Source of the DNA: Takakia lepidozioides
Lineage: Eukaryota; Streptophyta; Takakiopsida; Takakiales; Takakiaceae
Direction of reading: 5' to 3'
NCBI GenBank assembly: GCA_030704615.1
Contig: CM060733.1
Span: 31,496,001 to 31,560,000 of the forward strand
Length of the DNA stretch: 64,000 bases
The notes under the pieces were generated by a model. The model saw only the letters and a list, made by a program, of their open reading frames with translations. It made no database searches and was not told the origin of the DNA. Shown here piece by piece: positions 31,155 to 43,600 of the stretch. The number at the start of each line of letters is the position of its first letter. Positions within the stretch are counted from its first letter, which is position 1. The position numbers were made by a program, and so were the translations under genes.

Positions 31155-34100
31155 ATGGACTCCCGTGTTTGGGTCAACGTGTACTTCCATCCTGATTCTC
31201 TGAAAGCTAAAATACCCTGCGACCAAGGATTTGCGATTGTCACTGAACAGTACTTGTGTGTGAAGTTCGGGCTCCGCCCTGGAACGGTGTTTTTGGAAGA
31301 GGAGACGAAGGATGCTTATGGAAATTTTCTGGAAAGTGCCGTCATTCTGCATGCAGATTTCGGAAAAAGCAAAGAGTGGCGGCTCCCAGCTTCTGAATCC
31401 ATCCGGTACAGTGCCATTGGTGAAATCGTGCCTAGCTCCCACGCTGGAACTTGGTTGATCCTCCTTCCACAAGAGGGTCTGGCGTGCAAGATGTGAAGGA
31501 TGTGGGCACCTCTTCACAAGCAGAGAAGCCCAAACATGTGAAAAGGAAAATCCAGGAAAACAGGGAAACAATCGTCCACGACTTATCCAGTGACGATGAA
31601 GACTGTATGGTCCTTCCATCATATGTTTCGAAGTCGTCCATCACTAGGAGTGTTCAGCATACACCGTCCGACTCAACTTCCGTCCGCTCAGTAATCGACA
31701 TATTGCGAAGGATGAAGACAACGGGTTCCCGCTCCAGTGACCTTCTTAGGCTTGATTACGACAAAACTCCAATCCATTCTGTGGAAACTTTGCCTGATGT
31801 TGTGGATGGGAATGCTATCTACGAGTTCCCTCCAGTGCCGGCAGGCGCAGGCCCAGACGGCATGCTCGCAGGAATGAACAGGAAACATGACGGCCACCAG
31901 AGCATGCATTCACATCGGAAAGCATGAGCACCCCCTCGCCAGAGGCAATTGCAGAGTCGCTTTTCAACAAGCCCAGGATATTATCAAGGAGGAGGTGAGG
32001 TTGAGGCCGGGTGCAAAACCAAAGCAGATACAGCTCGCATCAGCACATAGGATTGCAATTGGCAGAATAATGTCGGAGGACGGAAGCACAAGAGAGAAGC
32101 TGGGCGAGGGGGACATGAAGGACCTGCTGGAAGCTGTCTCCCATGTGTGCAGCCCCAATGTCAGGAACCACATTGTCAGCTGCAAGAAACGAATCGGAAG
32201 AGGATCAGACATGCACTCCATCTTGGAAGTGAAGCGCACATGCGGCTACGACTTCATCCAAGGCAGCTTCTTTCCTGGTCAAGGCTCGGAGACGGACAGG
32301 TGCTTCATATTTAAGATGTCAACGTGCGGACCGGGGAGCGGCGTCGATTTGGTGAAGCGGATGACCAGTGGAGACCTTTCAAATTGTTGGGTCATGTTCG
32401 ACCACATCCGGCGAATTACCAACCACGATTGGGTGACAATGGGGGCACATGTATACGACCCACATTGCAGAAAGTTGATGACCATTGCTATCTGCAAAAT
32501 GAAGGGAGAAGACACAGATTCGGAGTTGCATATGTGGCGCGGAATTAATGAGCAAATGGCGAGAGCCAAGTTGCCCCCTCCCGATTTTAGGGGCTTCATG
32601 GCTGACAATGCCCAGGCAAACTGGGCTGCAGTTAGGAGGGTATATGGGGACGACCCAAAGACTCCAATGGAAGGAAAGGAGAGATCTTGCGGGTTCCACT
32701 TCATGCAGAGTTTGACGCAAAACACGAAAAGGTTCGAGGCGTCACGCCACCGGCAGGATCATATCAGTATGTGCCTAGCGTGGAAAAATGCGAATTCCAT
32801 CGACGAGGCGGAGACCGAGTTTGCAACCATACGCGCCTGGTGGGTGTCTTCAGGGGCAGTGAATGTGAAAGATCAGCCAGAACTACAAACGTGGCTTGCG
32901 TGGTGGCATTATAGATTCCGCCAGTTTGGAGACTACATGAGACAGGTAACACATTTCTGTACTTGACAATTGTTCTGTTTTGTGCTTGGACATTCTCCAC
33001 AATCAGTGACATATCTAATTTCCTTCAACATGACATGAGCTTGGAGGATGACACGGATATGCCGACGACGAACATGGCCGAATCGGTGCACTCTTCCTGG
33101 CGTGCTTCCTCTGCAGCACATCTCGTTGACATGTTGACAGCAACAACAGAAGATATTGTGAGGGCCATCATGCAACAATCTCATTACTACCAGTTTCTGG
33201 GAGGAAAGCAATGGGGTATCGGACCAGACAGGCAGGAGATGTTGATGAGGGCGGCGCATCGTTCGACCGATCCCAAAAAATGGACTGCTGCATTGCGGGA
33301 AACAATAAGGTCAACGCCGTTACACAGTCGGGGGAATTGCCTGGAGGGCGATGTCCGCAACCGGCCGGTGAAGAGAAGAATTGAGGACATGCCCGGAGGG
33401 GATGGGGATTCATGGAGATCAGATATGAACATCCGCACTCAACCTCGGGGCGCAACGATGTTGCGTCCCACGCCTCCACGAAGCAGGACTCGTACCCCCT
33501 CTCCTGCAGCATCCATGGAATCGTTGCCAGACTCGGGACAACATGCCAAGGATGGGCATGTTGCTCCTGTTTTCGTTACCCAATACAACATTCCAATCGT
33601 GGAGCGAGATGTGTCGGCCTCGCAGTGGAGAATTGCACGGACCCGTCCGACATTTCGTGGCAAATGTTGTGTTGTTCGTGTCGACACCAACCAGAGATGC
33701 AATGAGATGATTCGGAGGAGCCCGCAGGGCGGTGTGCCTGCCCCTTGCTTCACATGGAGATTTGTGTGCGCAAAGTTTGTGGAGGCCACACTGAAGGAGT
33801 TTTGGTTCTGCAGGCACGACATCATGTCGTGTGTGTTCAGCAAGCCCAAGTATGGTGTACAAGGCATGCCTGAACCACCGGCAGTCTGGCTTGTGGCAAG
33901 TGGTACAGATCTTACCCTGGAGGAGGCAGACGCTCTAGGAAGTGCAGGGTTTCGACTGGTGGAGAGGACAGACGTTCCACGAAATCCAATTCCCAATCGT
34001 CATCCTCCTCCCACGAGAAGCTCTTCGCCCCGCATACCGGTGGGTGACCCCGCAGCTTGGCCCACCCATCGGTGGGGGAAACTGAAAAGACGGCGGCCAC

Positions 34101-34213
34101 CAACAAAAGCGAACGACACCAGGATGGCCAACACTCTTGCAATGCCCTGCATAGTGCAAGGTTGCAGGGATGTTCCTCACCCCGGGATGGGGCGCATATT
34201 CCGATTCTCCTAG
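31155..34213 (+). pseudogene. MULE transposase of element C
   Basis: ATG 31155 (MDSRVWVNVYF) aligns with the A/B start. A frameshift lies near 31440. Near 31900 about 270 bp present in A/B are missing, which removes the Cys/His-rich segment between RKHDGH and ACIHIGKH. The DDE core is long and intact (31887-32945), with MFDHIRRITNHDW, GFMADNAQANWAAVRRVYG and ERSCGFHFMQS. The donor GACAG|GTAACA (32946) is kept, but the acceptor expected at 33031 is no longer AG. Exon 2 (33032-34213) is open, with CRHDIMSCVF and KPKYGVQGMPEPP, and ends GMGRIFRFS before the SWIM region. It is a diverged relative of A/B/E that has lost both zinc-binding parts. Confidence 0.85.
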
Positions 34214-34592
34214 ACCCCGGCTGGGGAGCAGGTGGTTCCTACGCATCATGGACATGGACTTTCCGCATGTGTTGAAGCCGAACAGATCACGCACAGCGTT
34301 GCTGTATCGTTGGAATTGTTGCGAGTGGACGTATGATGAGTGCATAGGTGAAAACTTTACGCGTGGACGGACTGGCTCGGAAAGTGGGGACATTCTCTTC
34401 AGTTATGAGGATGAGGAGGAGGGGAACACAGGGCCCACTGTGAAAATGTCCTTCTACCAAGGGGGAAATCTTCGATTTTTGATTATTTTATAGTTTTTGG
34501 CCCGAAAAAAATGTGCCGAAATTCGAAGTGTGTTACTTTGCGGCTCATGGGTTAGCCATGCCCGCTCATGAGCTCATGGAATAGCAACCCCC
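34214..34592 (+). mobile_element. Right end of MULE element C
   Basis: Ends with GCGGCTCATGGG...CCCGCTCATGAGCTCATGG, then AATAGCA and ACCCCC, the family end with minor changes. Host-like coding sequence begins at 34593 with GTCATCCCG, the expected right target copy. No matching left end was found between 23684 and 31155. Confidence 0.75.
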
Positions 34593-35241
34593 GTCATCCC
34601 GTCCACCAACAAAAGGTTTAAGTTTGCCCTCTCGCCCCAAGTTGGGCGACTCAAACATGCGATGAGTTGGAGCTGTCGATGATACCACCAGCGTGCCGGG
34701 CTCGTCGTCACTCTGTCATTCCCAAAAATCGTGAGAACCAACATCGGTGCAAAAACCAGCATCGCAACGAGCAGCGCAACCACCATAGTAACAATCGTGT
34801 AACAAAAATGAAAACATAACAAGTTTAGGAAGTATGGAGAGCCATGCAACAACAATGAAAACAAATGCAACCATTGCCTGAGAATGACATGCACAAGCAG
34901 CCTTCTCCAGAGCTGCCGGATTTGCACACGCATTGCAAACAATCTAAGGTTCACTCATCCAGCGAAGCCAGGATGAAGATGCAAAAACAAAGAGAGGCAA
35001 CAAAGCAAAAGCGAAAGCGAAAGCAAAAGCGAAATCGAACAAAGCGAAAGCAGAAGTGGCTTGCCTGAGAGTACTCGGCTTCAGTTGGCGCGGGTTGTGA
35101 GCAAGGCACTGGAATCTCCTGCTGGAGCTTCAGTTTGGCCATGCGAGAGATTGGCCGTCGTCCGTAGTACAAAGCTTTCAACTTCCGCCGCGGTCTGGAT
35201 GTGAGGTCTCTCTCAGGAGAGCCACGCCCTTCAGGCGGCAT
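34593..35241 (-). pseudogene. Fragment of a protein-coding gene, interrupted by MULE C
   Basis: Two exons join in phase on the minus strand: 35241-35065 (59 codons, MPPEGRGSPERDL...PTEAEYSQ) and 34712-34593 (40 codons, SDDEPGTLVVSS...PFVGGRDD). The donor is CAG|GCAAGC, a GC-AG intron, and the acceptor TGACAG|AGT. The second exon stays open exactly up to the first base after element C, so C probably inserted in it. The protein is basic then Ser/Asp-rich and probably disordered. No family is recognised, and the downstream exons are not identified. Whether the DGNHR gene is the rest of it is unknown. Confidence 0.45.
35009..35054. repeat. AAAGCG simple repeat in intron
   Basis: (GCGAAA/GCAAAA)n hexamers, about eight units, inside the GC-AG intron of the interrupted gene. 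Confidence 0.85.
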
Positions 35242-35459
35242 AAGTCCCAGCCAAAATGGAAAAAGAACTTCGTTTTTGGGGTACATGCCTCGAATAGCAT
35301 GTTAAGCCAAGATTAGCATCAGATTTAGGGTACGTATCCAGGAAGCCATGTGTCGCCAGCCCGAATGAAAACGGATGGCGGTGGACATTTATTGCCCAAC
35401 TGCGCAATTAAATGTCGGATGAAGCCCTCCATGTCGGATGAAAATCGACGGAACTCGGC

Positions 35460-36240
35460 CCGGAATTTCCAACGTAGAGGTAATTCGGAGCGCTGCAGGA
35501 TGGAAATCCGGCGCCGGATTTCCATCCTGCAGGTAATTCGGAGCCCAACAGGATGGAAATTCAGCGCCGAATTTCCATCCTGAAAAATAGGGCGGCGTGC
35601 GAAATTTCCCTCACGCAGGTAATTCCGAAGCGGATGGATGGAAATCCGGCGCCGGATTTCCATCCGCACAGGTAGGGCGGCGCACGAAATTTCCCTCACG
35701 CAGGTAATTCGGAGGCGGACGGATGGAAATCCGGCGCCGGATTTCCATCCGCGCAGGTAGGGCGGCGCACGAAATTTCCCTCACGCAGGTAATTCGGAGG
35801 CGGACGGATGGAAATCCGGCGCCGGATTTCCATCCGCGCAGGTAGGGCGGCGCACGAAATTTCCCTCACGCAGGTAATTCGGAGGCGGATGGATGGAAAT
35901 CCGGCGCCGGATTTCCATCCGCGCAGGTAGGGCGGCGCGCGAAATTTCCCTCACGCAGGTAATTCGGAGGCGGATGGATGGAAATCCGGCGCCAGATTTC
36001 CATCCGCGCAGGTAGGGCGGCGCGCGAAATTTCCCTCACGCAGGTAATTCGGAGGCGGATGGATGGAAATCCGGCGCCGGATTTCCATCCGCGTAGGTAG
36101 GGCGGCGCGCGAAATTTCCCTCACGCAGGTAATTCAGAAGCGGATGGATGGAAATCCGGCGCCGGATTTCCATCCGCAAGGTTGGTCGGAGAGCGGATGG
36201 ATGGAGATCCGGCGCCGAATTTCCATCCTGCAGGTAACTC
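35460..36240. repeat. 85-bp tandem array with perfect palindromes (MULE fragment F)
   Basis: GAAATTTCCCTCACGCAGGT recurs at 35601, 35686, 35771, 35856, 35941, 36026 and 36111, a strict 85-bp period. Each unit has a 30-bp palindrome centred on CCGGCGCCGG and GGGCGGCGCGCG. Copies are nearly identical, so amplification is recent. The related linkers in A and B are more diverged. Confidence 0.92.
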
Positions 36241-37084
36241 GGATCGCTGGCGTATGGATATTCGGCGCCGAATTTCCATTCGCCAGGTATTTCGAAGCGC
36301 TGAATTACCTTCCTGCAGGTAATTCAGAGCGTGTCCGGTTGATTTTTCGGATAAAAACATACCTAACTGTTTGTTTTGTGGCTGAAGTGCACTTGTAGAC
36401 ACATTTTTCTTGGAATCCTTGACTGCTAGAGACAAATCAGAACAGCCTCGGACGGAAATTCGGCGCCGTTTTTCCATTCTGGGAGGTTTTTACAACTTCC
36501 TTTGAGGCGGCCCCGATGGAAATTCGGCGCCGAATTTCCATCCGGGGGATGGTCTTTGTCGGAGAGGTGCCGGCCTCTCCGCCGCTCTGTTGGATATTCG
36601 GTGCCGAATTTTCGTCCGGGGGTTGAAATATGACGGCCAGGTGCCGGCCTCTCCCCCCTCCCTGACTGCATTAGAACGGCCCCGGATGGAAATTCGGCGC
36701 CGTTTTTCCATCTGGGGAGGTTTTTATGTCGGCCAATTTTTGGCCTGACCCCCCGACACGACTTCCTTTGGGGGGGCCCGGATGGAAATTCGGCGCCGAA
36801 TCTCCATATAGGGGATGCTCTCTGTCGAACGGCCTCTACGCCCGAGGCAACTTCATCCGGGCGTCCCCTGTTGGATATTCGGTGCCGAATTTCCGTCCGG
36901 GGGTTGAAATGTGACGGCCAGGTGCCGGCCTCTCCCCCCTCCCCGATTGCATCCGAACCGCCCCGGATGGAAATTCGGCGCCGTTTTTCCATCTGGGGAT
37001 GTTTTTATGCCGGCCAGTTTTCGGCCTGACCCCCAGACACGACTTCCTTTGGGGGGGCCCGGATGGAAATTCGGCGCCGAATGT
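36241..37084. repeat. Second-class palindrome array (MULE fragment F), cut by G4 LTR
   Basis: Matches A 20100-20640 and B 56500-57060: palindromes with CGGCGCCG or CGGTGCCG cores separated by GCCGGCCTCTCC and CTTCCTTTGGGGG words. 36310-36430 is a unique spacer. The last palindrome is cut after GCCGAATGT at 37084 where the LTR begins. In A this array is followed by the transposase, so F has lost it. Confidence 0.85.
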
Positions 37085-38140
37085 TGTCGCGCGGCTTTTA
37101 CTCACCCATCCCTTCGCTATCCGAGGTGGAAACTCCAAGATAGAAGAGTTGGAAATCTCTAAGTACTCAGCCCGCGCAGAACAATCAGTCATGACCTACA
37201 GCTAGTGTATCATGGGGGTGTTTCCTATTTGTTTCCTTTTCCGCATTCATCTTAGCTACCTTACCATTGATAATTAAGTATCAGTTTGCTTCATCAATTT
37301 ATCGGTTTCCTTCACTCCTCCATTCAATCCACAGCTTCACTCAGATCTCTCTACACAGTATGATTGTATCGTATAAGTATCAGATTATGATTTATCAGGT
37401 ATCAGGCCGAAGCCATTGTGTCTCTATTCTCCTCTACAATATCCCTACAACTTTGCATATAACAAGCATCTACTAATCCTCTTTCCTCCTTCATCGTGCT
37501 CACCGACTTCCGCTCCAGTCTCACTCCGAAATCCTCCTTCCCATAATAATAATCCTCCTCCCTTCATCATTCCCCGTTCTTCCCTTTATCCTCCTATCCG
37601 CGGTTCTAACCGTTTCCCTCTCTAACCGTCGTATGTGAATTAACATGTTCCCTTCACAGGTGTTGTTCCTCACAGTCGTTCCCTGTCCTACTCTTCGTTC
37701 CCTATTATCGTGACAGCTGTGTCAAGCGGTGACTGGCTGTGTTTGGCTGTGTCGGGCTGTGACTGGCTGTGTGGCTGTGCCGGGCTGTGACTGGCTGTGC
37801 CGGGCTGTGACTGGCTGTGGGCTGTGTGGGCTGTGACGACTGTGACGGGCTGTGTGGGCTGTGACGGCTGTGTGGGCTGTGTGGGCTGTGACGACTGTGA
37901 CGGGCTGTGTGGGCTGTGACGGCTGTGTGGGCTGTGACGACTGTGTGGGTTGTGACGACTGTGACGGCTGTGTTGGCTGTGTGGGCTGTGACTGCTGTGT
38001 CGGCTGTGTGGGCTATGTAACCCCCCTCTACAGTGCGCTGCTGTCACCCCTAAGGTTCCTGTTTGTCTCAGTCTGTGCAAAAATTAAGGGTACCCTACAG
38101 ATCCCGTATAAGTGTCTAAGTCCCCTACCGTCCTCTAACA
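37085..38140 (-). repeat. 3' LTR of gypsy G4 (1,056 bp)
   Basis: Plus-strand ends TGTCGCGCGG and GTCCTCTAACA. It aligns with the LTRs at 8635-9564 and 51656-52599 and includes the first 36 codons of ORF0 (37192-37085), which then run into the palindrome array, as expected for a 3' LTR. It is longer than the others because the GGCTGTG array is expanded. Confidence 0.9.
37714..38019. repeat. GGCTGTG minisatellite in G4 LTR
   Basis: About 306 bp of GGCTGTGTGG, GCTGTGACGG and GCTGTGACGACTGTG units, the longest of the three LTR arrays (189 bp in G1, 211 bp in G3). Confidence 0.88.
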
Positions 38141-38158
38141 TTTACCCCTTCCTCCCTC
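38141..38158 (-). promoter_or_regulatory. Polypurine tract of G4
   Basis: On the minus strand GAGGGAGGAAGGGGTAAA directly precedes the LTR start TGTTAGAGG. It is in the position and composition needed to prime plus-strand DNA synthesis. Confidence 0.85.
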
Positions 38159-38179
38159 AAAAAGCCGTGTCCTCACGGT

Positions 38180-40149
38180 TTACTGTTTCTGAGTAGCAAC
38201 CCTTTGTGAGTGAGCACCTTGTTGATGTTGAGAGTTTCGTGGCGGGCTGTGTGTACGAGCCCGAGGTCTGTCTCTGGTTGACGGAGATGGTTGATCATTA
38301 CCTGGATAAGTGAGGCCTTCTGGAGGCTGATATCGAGGTAATCTTTCCGGCATAGGAGATCCCCTTTGTTTCTTCTCTTCCATCTGAATTGCATAGTCTT
38401 CTCCCATGTCAAAAGAATTCTGTGAAGAAACAGTTGTATCAGAATCCTCATCGCCTCTCAGGTGTTTTAATTTTCGAACTTTTTGTGGAATCATCTGGGG
38501 CATACAATGCTGTCCTACCATGTCTGGAAGTTTGCATTTTACAACCTGGTGTAACCGTTGAACAGCAAAATTGGTGTAGACACTGAGCTCCTTGTCTGTC
38601 CAGATGAGTGGGGTACCAATTACTGGTGCAGCGTGCAAGTATTTCCATGCGATATGTCCCTTATAGAAAATGTCATCAAGTCCGAATTTCTGTGTTGACA
38701 AATTGTTGCAGGCTGCTTGAAACCATGAACGAATTTGAGAATCCTTCTGTATCATAACTTTTGGGTCATATAGGTACATATGAGGTGGCACCGAAGGTAA
38801 TACCCAATGATCTCCACTGGAGTAACTTTGAAAGCGTGCTTGCATCTTTTGTTGCTCTATGTGGTAACGTATCAGAAAACAAGCAGCGTAGTATAGCCCG
38901 CACCCCATGACAATACTTGCTATCTCCTTGGTCTTGGTATAAATGAGTCCATGTACAACCTGGAAAGCAACCAATTCCCTCAACATGGTACCTGCCTCGT
39001 GCCAGTATTGTGCAAAGTGATGATCTTCAATATGTCGATTGTTTGGAAGAACTTTAGTCCTGGTTGCCACTGGCAGCCAAATACGCATGATTTGGTAGTA
39101 ATGTGCGAATGACTGCGGAGGACTAAATTCTTTCCAAGCCAAATCCAACATGATGGGAATTTGGTTGAAGGGCATAATCATAGCCCTACTGTACTCCCTG
39201 GCAGCTGGAGTTTTAGGTGGGTTAAAAGCTGCATTGCCCCATACCTCCGGCTGTGGTGGCTGTGGTGTGGTTGTAGTAACCACAGGTTCAGCTACTGGTA
39301 CACTGACCTGTTGTGGTGGTGGTGGTACTGGTTCCTGTACCATTGGCATCTCCTGCACCTCCTGTGAAGACTGAAAAGCCAGAGTTCTGGCTTGCAAATA
39401 AGAAGCCATTAGCTGTTCCTGAGGGATATAGACTCTTTGGTCGATGTTTGAAGTGAGGTCTTCCACTTGAGTCTGGAGTCCGTCTACATCCTCTTGTAAC
39501 TCTGCTATCATACTATAGACATTGTCTATAGTAGTTGTGGCAATGTTCTGCACCTGCAGTCTAAGCTCATTCATCTCGCTTTGGGTGAGCTTCCGTGGGG
39601 CTTTGCCTTCTACTGGCCCTTGTGCTAACCAGACCTGCATAAGGCTGTTATCCACCAAGCTGTTTGTGGTTCCCCTGAGAGTTTGCTCCTCTCTTAGCTT
39701 ATACAATTCCAACTGCTGTTGTAAAGCCTTCATGCGCTTCGCCTGTGGCTCAACCAATTGCGCATAGGCAGCAAGTAGATTATTGGCTTCTTTCGAAGCC
39801 TTGTTACTGACCGCGATTTCATTTCTATTGGCCACGATGGTTTGTTGCAACTCCACGATGTATTTCTCTTGCTCAGCTTCCATCTGCCTGTATTGCTTGA
39901 AAGTATGTTCATTGCGACAGATTGTATTCTTCATATCGACAATGAGCTTCATGTGCTCCACATTCTCTTCTTCTGCCTTCGTACATTTTTCCGCTTGACT
40001 GTTTATTTCTTTTGTTGATTGGTCAAGCATAGTTGTAAATGTAGCGCATTGTATCGCCATCCTGTTATGCACTGTCTGCAACTCCGTATGTAGTGCATTC
40101 AGTTCTTGCAACTTGCTTTTCATGCTGCACCTGCATTTGGTATAGCTGT
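38180..40149 (-). CDS. ORF3 of gypsy G4, C-terminal part up to the gap
   Basis: Open from the gap edge to the stop at 38180, about 40 bp before the LTR. It supplies the natural C-terminus that G3 lacks. Order: end of the coiled coil (LHTELQTVHNRM, QLELYKLREEQ), Pro-rich linker (PVPPPPQQVSVPVAEPV), a helical domain (YSRAMIMPFNQIPIML, WHEAGTMLRELVAFQ, IASIVMGCGLYYAACFLIRY), a conserved WTDKELSVYTNFAVQRL block, and a basic tail (RPRARTHSPPRN). It is a few percent different from 40650-42309, so it is a separate copy. No enzyme motif is seen. Confidence 0.7.
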
Positions 40150-40649
40150 NNNNNNNNNNNNNNNNNNNNNNNNNNNNNNNNNNNNNNNNNNNNNNNNNNN
40201 NNNNNNNNNNNNNNNNNNNNNNNNNNNNNNNNNNNNNNNNNNNNNNNNNNNNNNNNNNNNNNNNNNNNNNNNNNNNNNNNNNNNNNNNNNNNNNNNNNNN
40301 NNNNNNNNNNNNNNNNNNNNNNNNNNNNNNNNNNNNNNNNNNNNNNNNNNNNNNNNNNNNNNNNNNNNNNNNNNNNNNNNNNNNNNNNNNNNNNNNNNNN
40401 NNNNNNNNNNNNNNNNNNNNNNNNNNNNNNNNNNNNNNNNNNNNNNNNNNNNNNNNNNNNNNNNNNNNNNNNNNNNNNNNNNNNNNNNNNNNNNNNNNNN
40501 NNNNNNNNNNNNNNNNNNNNNNNNNNNNNNNNNNNNNNNNNNNNNNNNNNNNNNNNNNNNNNNNNNNNNNNNNNNNNNNNNNNNNNNNNNNNNNNNNNNN
40601 NNNNNNNNNNNNNNNNNNNNNNNNNNNNNNNNNNNNNNNNNNNNNNNNN
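40150..40649. other. Scaffold gap of exactly 500 N
   Basis: All N, a standard placeholder length. Sequence on the right (40650 onward) repeats what was already read at 38486-40149, so the true structure between G4 and G3 is unknown. Confidence 0.99.
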
Positions 40650-43600
40650 TTTGTGGAATCATCTGGGGCATACAATGCTGTCCTACCATGTCTGGAAGTT
40701 TGTATTTTACAACTTGGTGTAACCGCTGAACAGCAAAATTGGTGTAGGCACTGAGCTCCTTGTCTGTCCAGATGAGTGGGGTACCAATTACTGGTGCAGC
40801 GTGCAAGTACTTCCATGCCACATGTCCCTTATAGAAAATGTCATCAAGTCCGAATTTCTGTGTTGACAAATGGTTGCAGGCTGCTTGAAACCATGAACGA
40901 ATTTGAGAATCCTTTGCATCATAACTTTTGGGTCATATAGGTACATATGAGGTGGCACCGAAGGTAATACCCAATGATCTCCACTGGAGTAACTTTGAAA
41001 GCGTGTTTGCATCTTTTGTTGCTCAATGTGGTAACGTACCAGAAAACAAGCAGCGTAGTATAGCCCGCACCCCATGACAATACTTGCTATCTCCTTGGTC
41101 TTGGTATAAATGAGTCCATGTACAACCTGGAAAGCAACCAATTCCCTCAACATGGTACCTGCCTCGTGCCAGTATTGTGCAAAGTGATGATCTTCAATAT
41201 GTCGATTGTTTGGAAGAACTTTAGTCCTAGTTGCCACTGGCAGCCAAATACGCATGATTTGGTAGTAATGTGCGAATGACTGCGGAGGACTAAATTCTTT
41301 CCAAGCCAAATCCAACATGATGGGAATTTGGTTGAAGGGCATAAGCATAGCCCTGCTGTACTCCCTTGCAGCTGGAGTTTTAGGTGGGTTAAAAGCGGCA
41401 TTGCCCCATACCTCCGGCTGTGGTGTGGTTGTAGTAACCACAGGTTCAGCTACTGGTACACTGACCTGTTGTGGTGGTGGTGGTACTGGCTCCTGTATCA
41501 TTGGCATCTCCTGCACCTCCTGTGAAGACTGAAAAGCCAAAGTTCTGGCTTGTAAATAAGAAGCCATTAGCTGTTCCTGAGGGATATAGACTCTTTGGTC
41601 GATGTTTGAAGTGAGGTCTTCCACTTGAGTCTGGAGTCCGTCTACATCCTCTTGTAACTCTGCTATCCTACTATAGACATTGTCTATAGTAGTTGTGGCA
41701 ATGTTCTGCACCTGCAGTCTGAGCTCATTCATCTCGCTTTGGGTGAGCTTCCGTGGGCTTTTGCCCTCTACTGGCCCTTGTGCTAACCAGACCTGCATAA
41801 GGCTGTTATCCACCAAGCTGCTTGTGGTTCCCCTGAGAGTTTGCTCCTCTCTTAGCTTGTACAATTCCAACTGCTGTTGTAAAGCCTCCATGCGCTTCGC
41901 CTGTGGCTCAACCAATTGCGCATAGGCAGCAAGTAGATTATTGGCTTCCTTCGAAGCCTTGTTACTGACCGCGATTTCATTTCTATTGGCCACGATGGTT
42001 TGTTGCAACTCCACGATGTGTTTCTCTTGATCAGCTTCCCTCTGCCTGTATTGCTTGAAAGTATCTTCATGGCGACAGATTGTATTCTTCATATCGACAA
42101 TGAGCTTCATTTGCTCAACATTCTCTTCTTCTGCCTTCGTACATTTTTCCGCTTGACTGTTTATTTCTTTTGTTGATTGGTCAAGCATAGTTGTAAATGT
42201 AGCACATTGTATCGCCATCCTGTTATGCACTGTCTGCAACTCCGTATGTAGTGCATTCAGTTCTTGCAACTTGCTTTCATGCTGCACCTGCATTTGGTAT
42301 AGCTGTTGCTTATGTGCTTCGTGCAACTGGTCTTGCGCGAGGTTTGCCTCAATCAATTGTTGCTTGGCCAACTGCAAAGCCATTTCTGTATTGCCCAAGT
42401 CCTGCTTCATCTTGAGAGTGACCTCTTCATCGACCTTGTTTGCACACTCAGTGGCAAGTCGAGCCTCAAACTCCTTCCTGAGTTCCTCTTTCAAGGCTGT
42501 CAATTGGGTAATTGGAACATGGGATTTGACATAAGTCCCCAACAAATTAAGTGTCCTGCCTATGGAACTCATCAGCATTGCCTGTTGAGGGTCATCATGG
42601 TGAGGTTGCTGCTGTTCCTCCCGATCTTCAACAGTATGATGTCTCACTAACCATTCAGGCCATTGTCCCACCGGATTTTCTTCCTGAACTACTTCATCTA
42701 TGACTGGTGTTACAGTGTCATGACCTTCCGCCTGTGGTACCTCCGACACAGGTGTGTGCATTATATGCACCTCAGGATTTCCCTTGGGCAACTGTTGCAC
42801 CTCTGGGATTTCTGTCTCCTTGACCAGACCAGAATATTCATAGAGAAGGTCCCCTTTCTCTATTTCTGCCACTATCTGTTCTGTAGTTGGAATATCTATC
42901 CCTTCACTTTCCAAATCAATTATTTCGGGTTGAGCTGCATGGATAACTTGTGACCTTGTGACAAGTCGTTCAAGTGGCTGTGTTGGCTGTGATGCAGAAG
43001 TAACTTCCTCCTCCCTCTCTGAAGGTCCTGCTTCCAGTAATAACATTCTTTTGTGCTGCTGTGCCCCTTCCTGGTCATGAGCTTGGGAAACATTATCATG
43101 CGGAATCCGTGAAGCCAGTGGATCCGCCACTACAGTCTTTCCCCTTCTCTGCCTCTTAGTCTCGGGTTGTGCTGCTAGTCCACCCTCACTGTGTGAAGAG
43201 CCTTGCTCTTCCATTGCAGTTGTTTCTGGCTCAAACACTCCCATTTCCTTCCTTTCTTGTGCATTAAGTATGCCAGAATTAAGGATTATTTGAGCAATGA
43301 TTGGGCCAGACACTATGATAGGAGACTTTGCGGTAGTACCTTGTAATCTTTTCATCTCCTCTACTAGTGCGTTGTACATTATGTCCGCCCATTGTACCTC
43401 TTGTCCCTTCAGGCCTTTGAGTATTTCCTCTGTGAAGGATCTGCTCAAATATTGTTGGTTCTGTTTCAGGGCAAACAGAACGTTCAATACCTGGCCTATC
43501 TCTTTTAACCCTGGGTACACAGCTTTGGTACAAGCATAACCCTGAGTTTTAAAGAAACTCCCTTCTTGGAATAAGTCCCCTATTTGCAGTCTTGCCCTGT

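Noticed and set aside
31155-34213. A hAT or Plavaka transposase assignment
   Set aside because: The 9-bp and 8-bp duplications, the MADNAQANWAA core with C-x-x-H and the SWIM finger fit Mutator-like elements better.
37085-37192. ORF0 start as evidence of a further gypsy internal region left of 37085
   Set aside because: These 108 bases are LTR sequence, and the LTR ends exactly at 37085 against a palindrome array.
40120-40869. Frames crossing the N gap
   Set aside because: The gap is unresolved sequence, so continuity through 500 N is meaningless.
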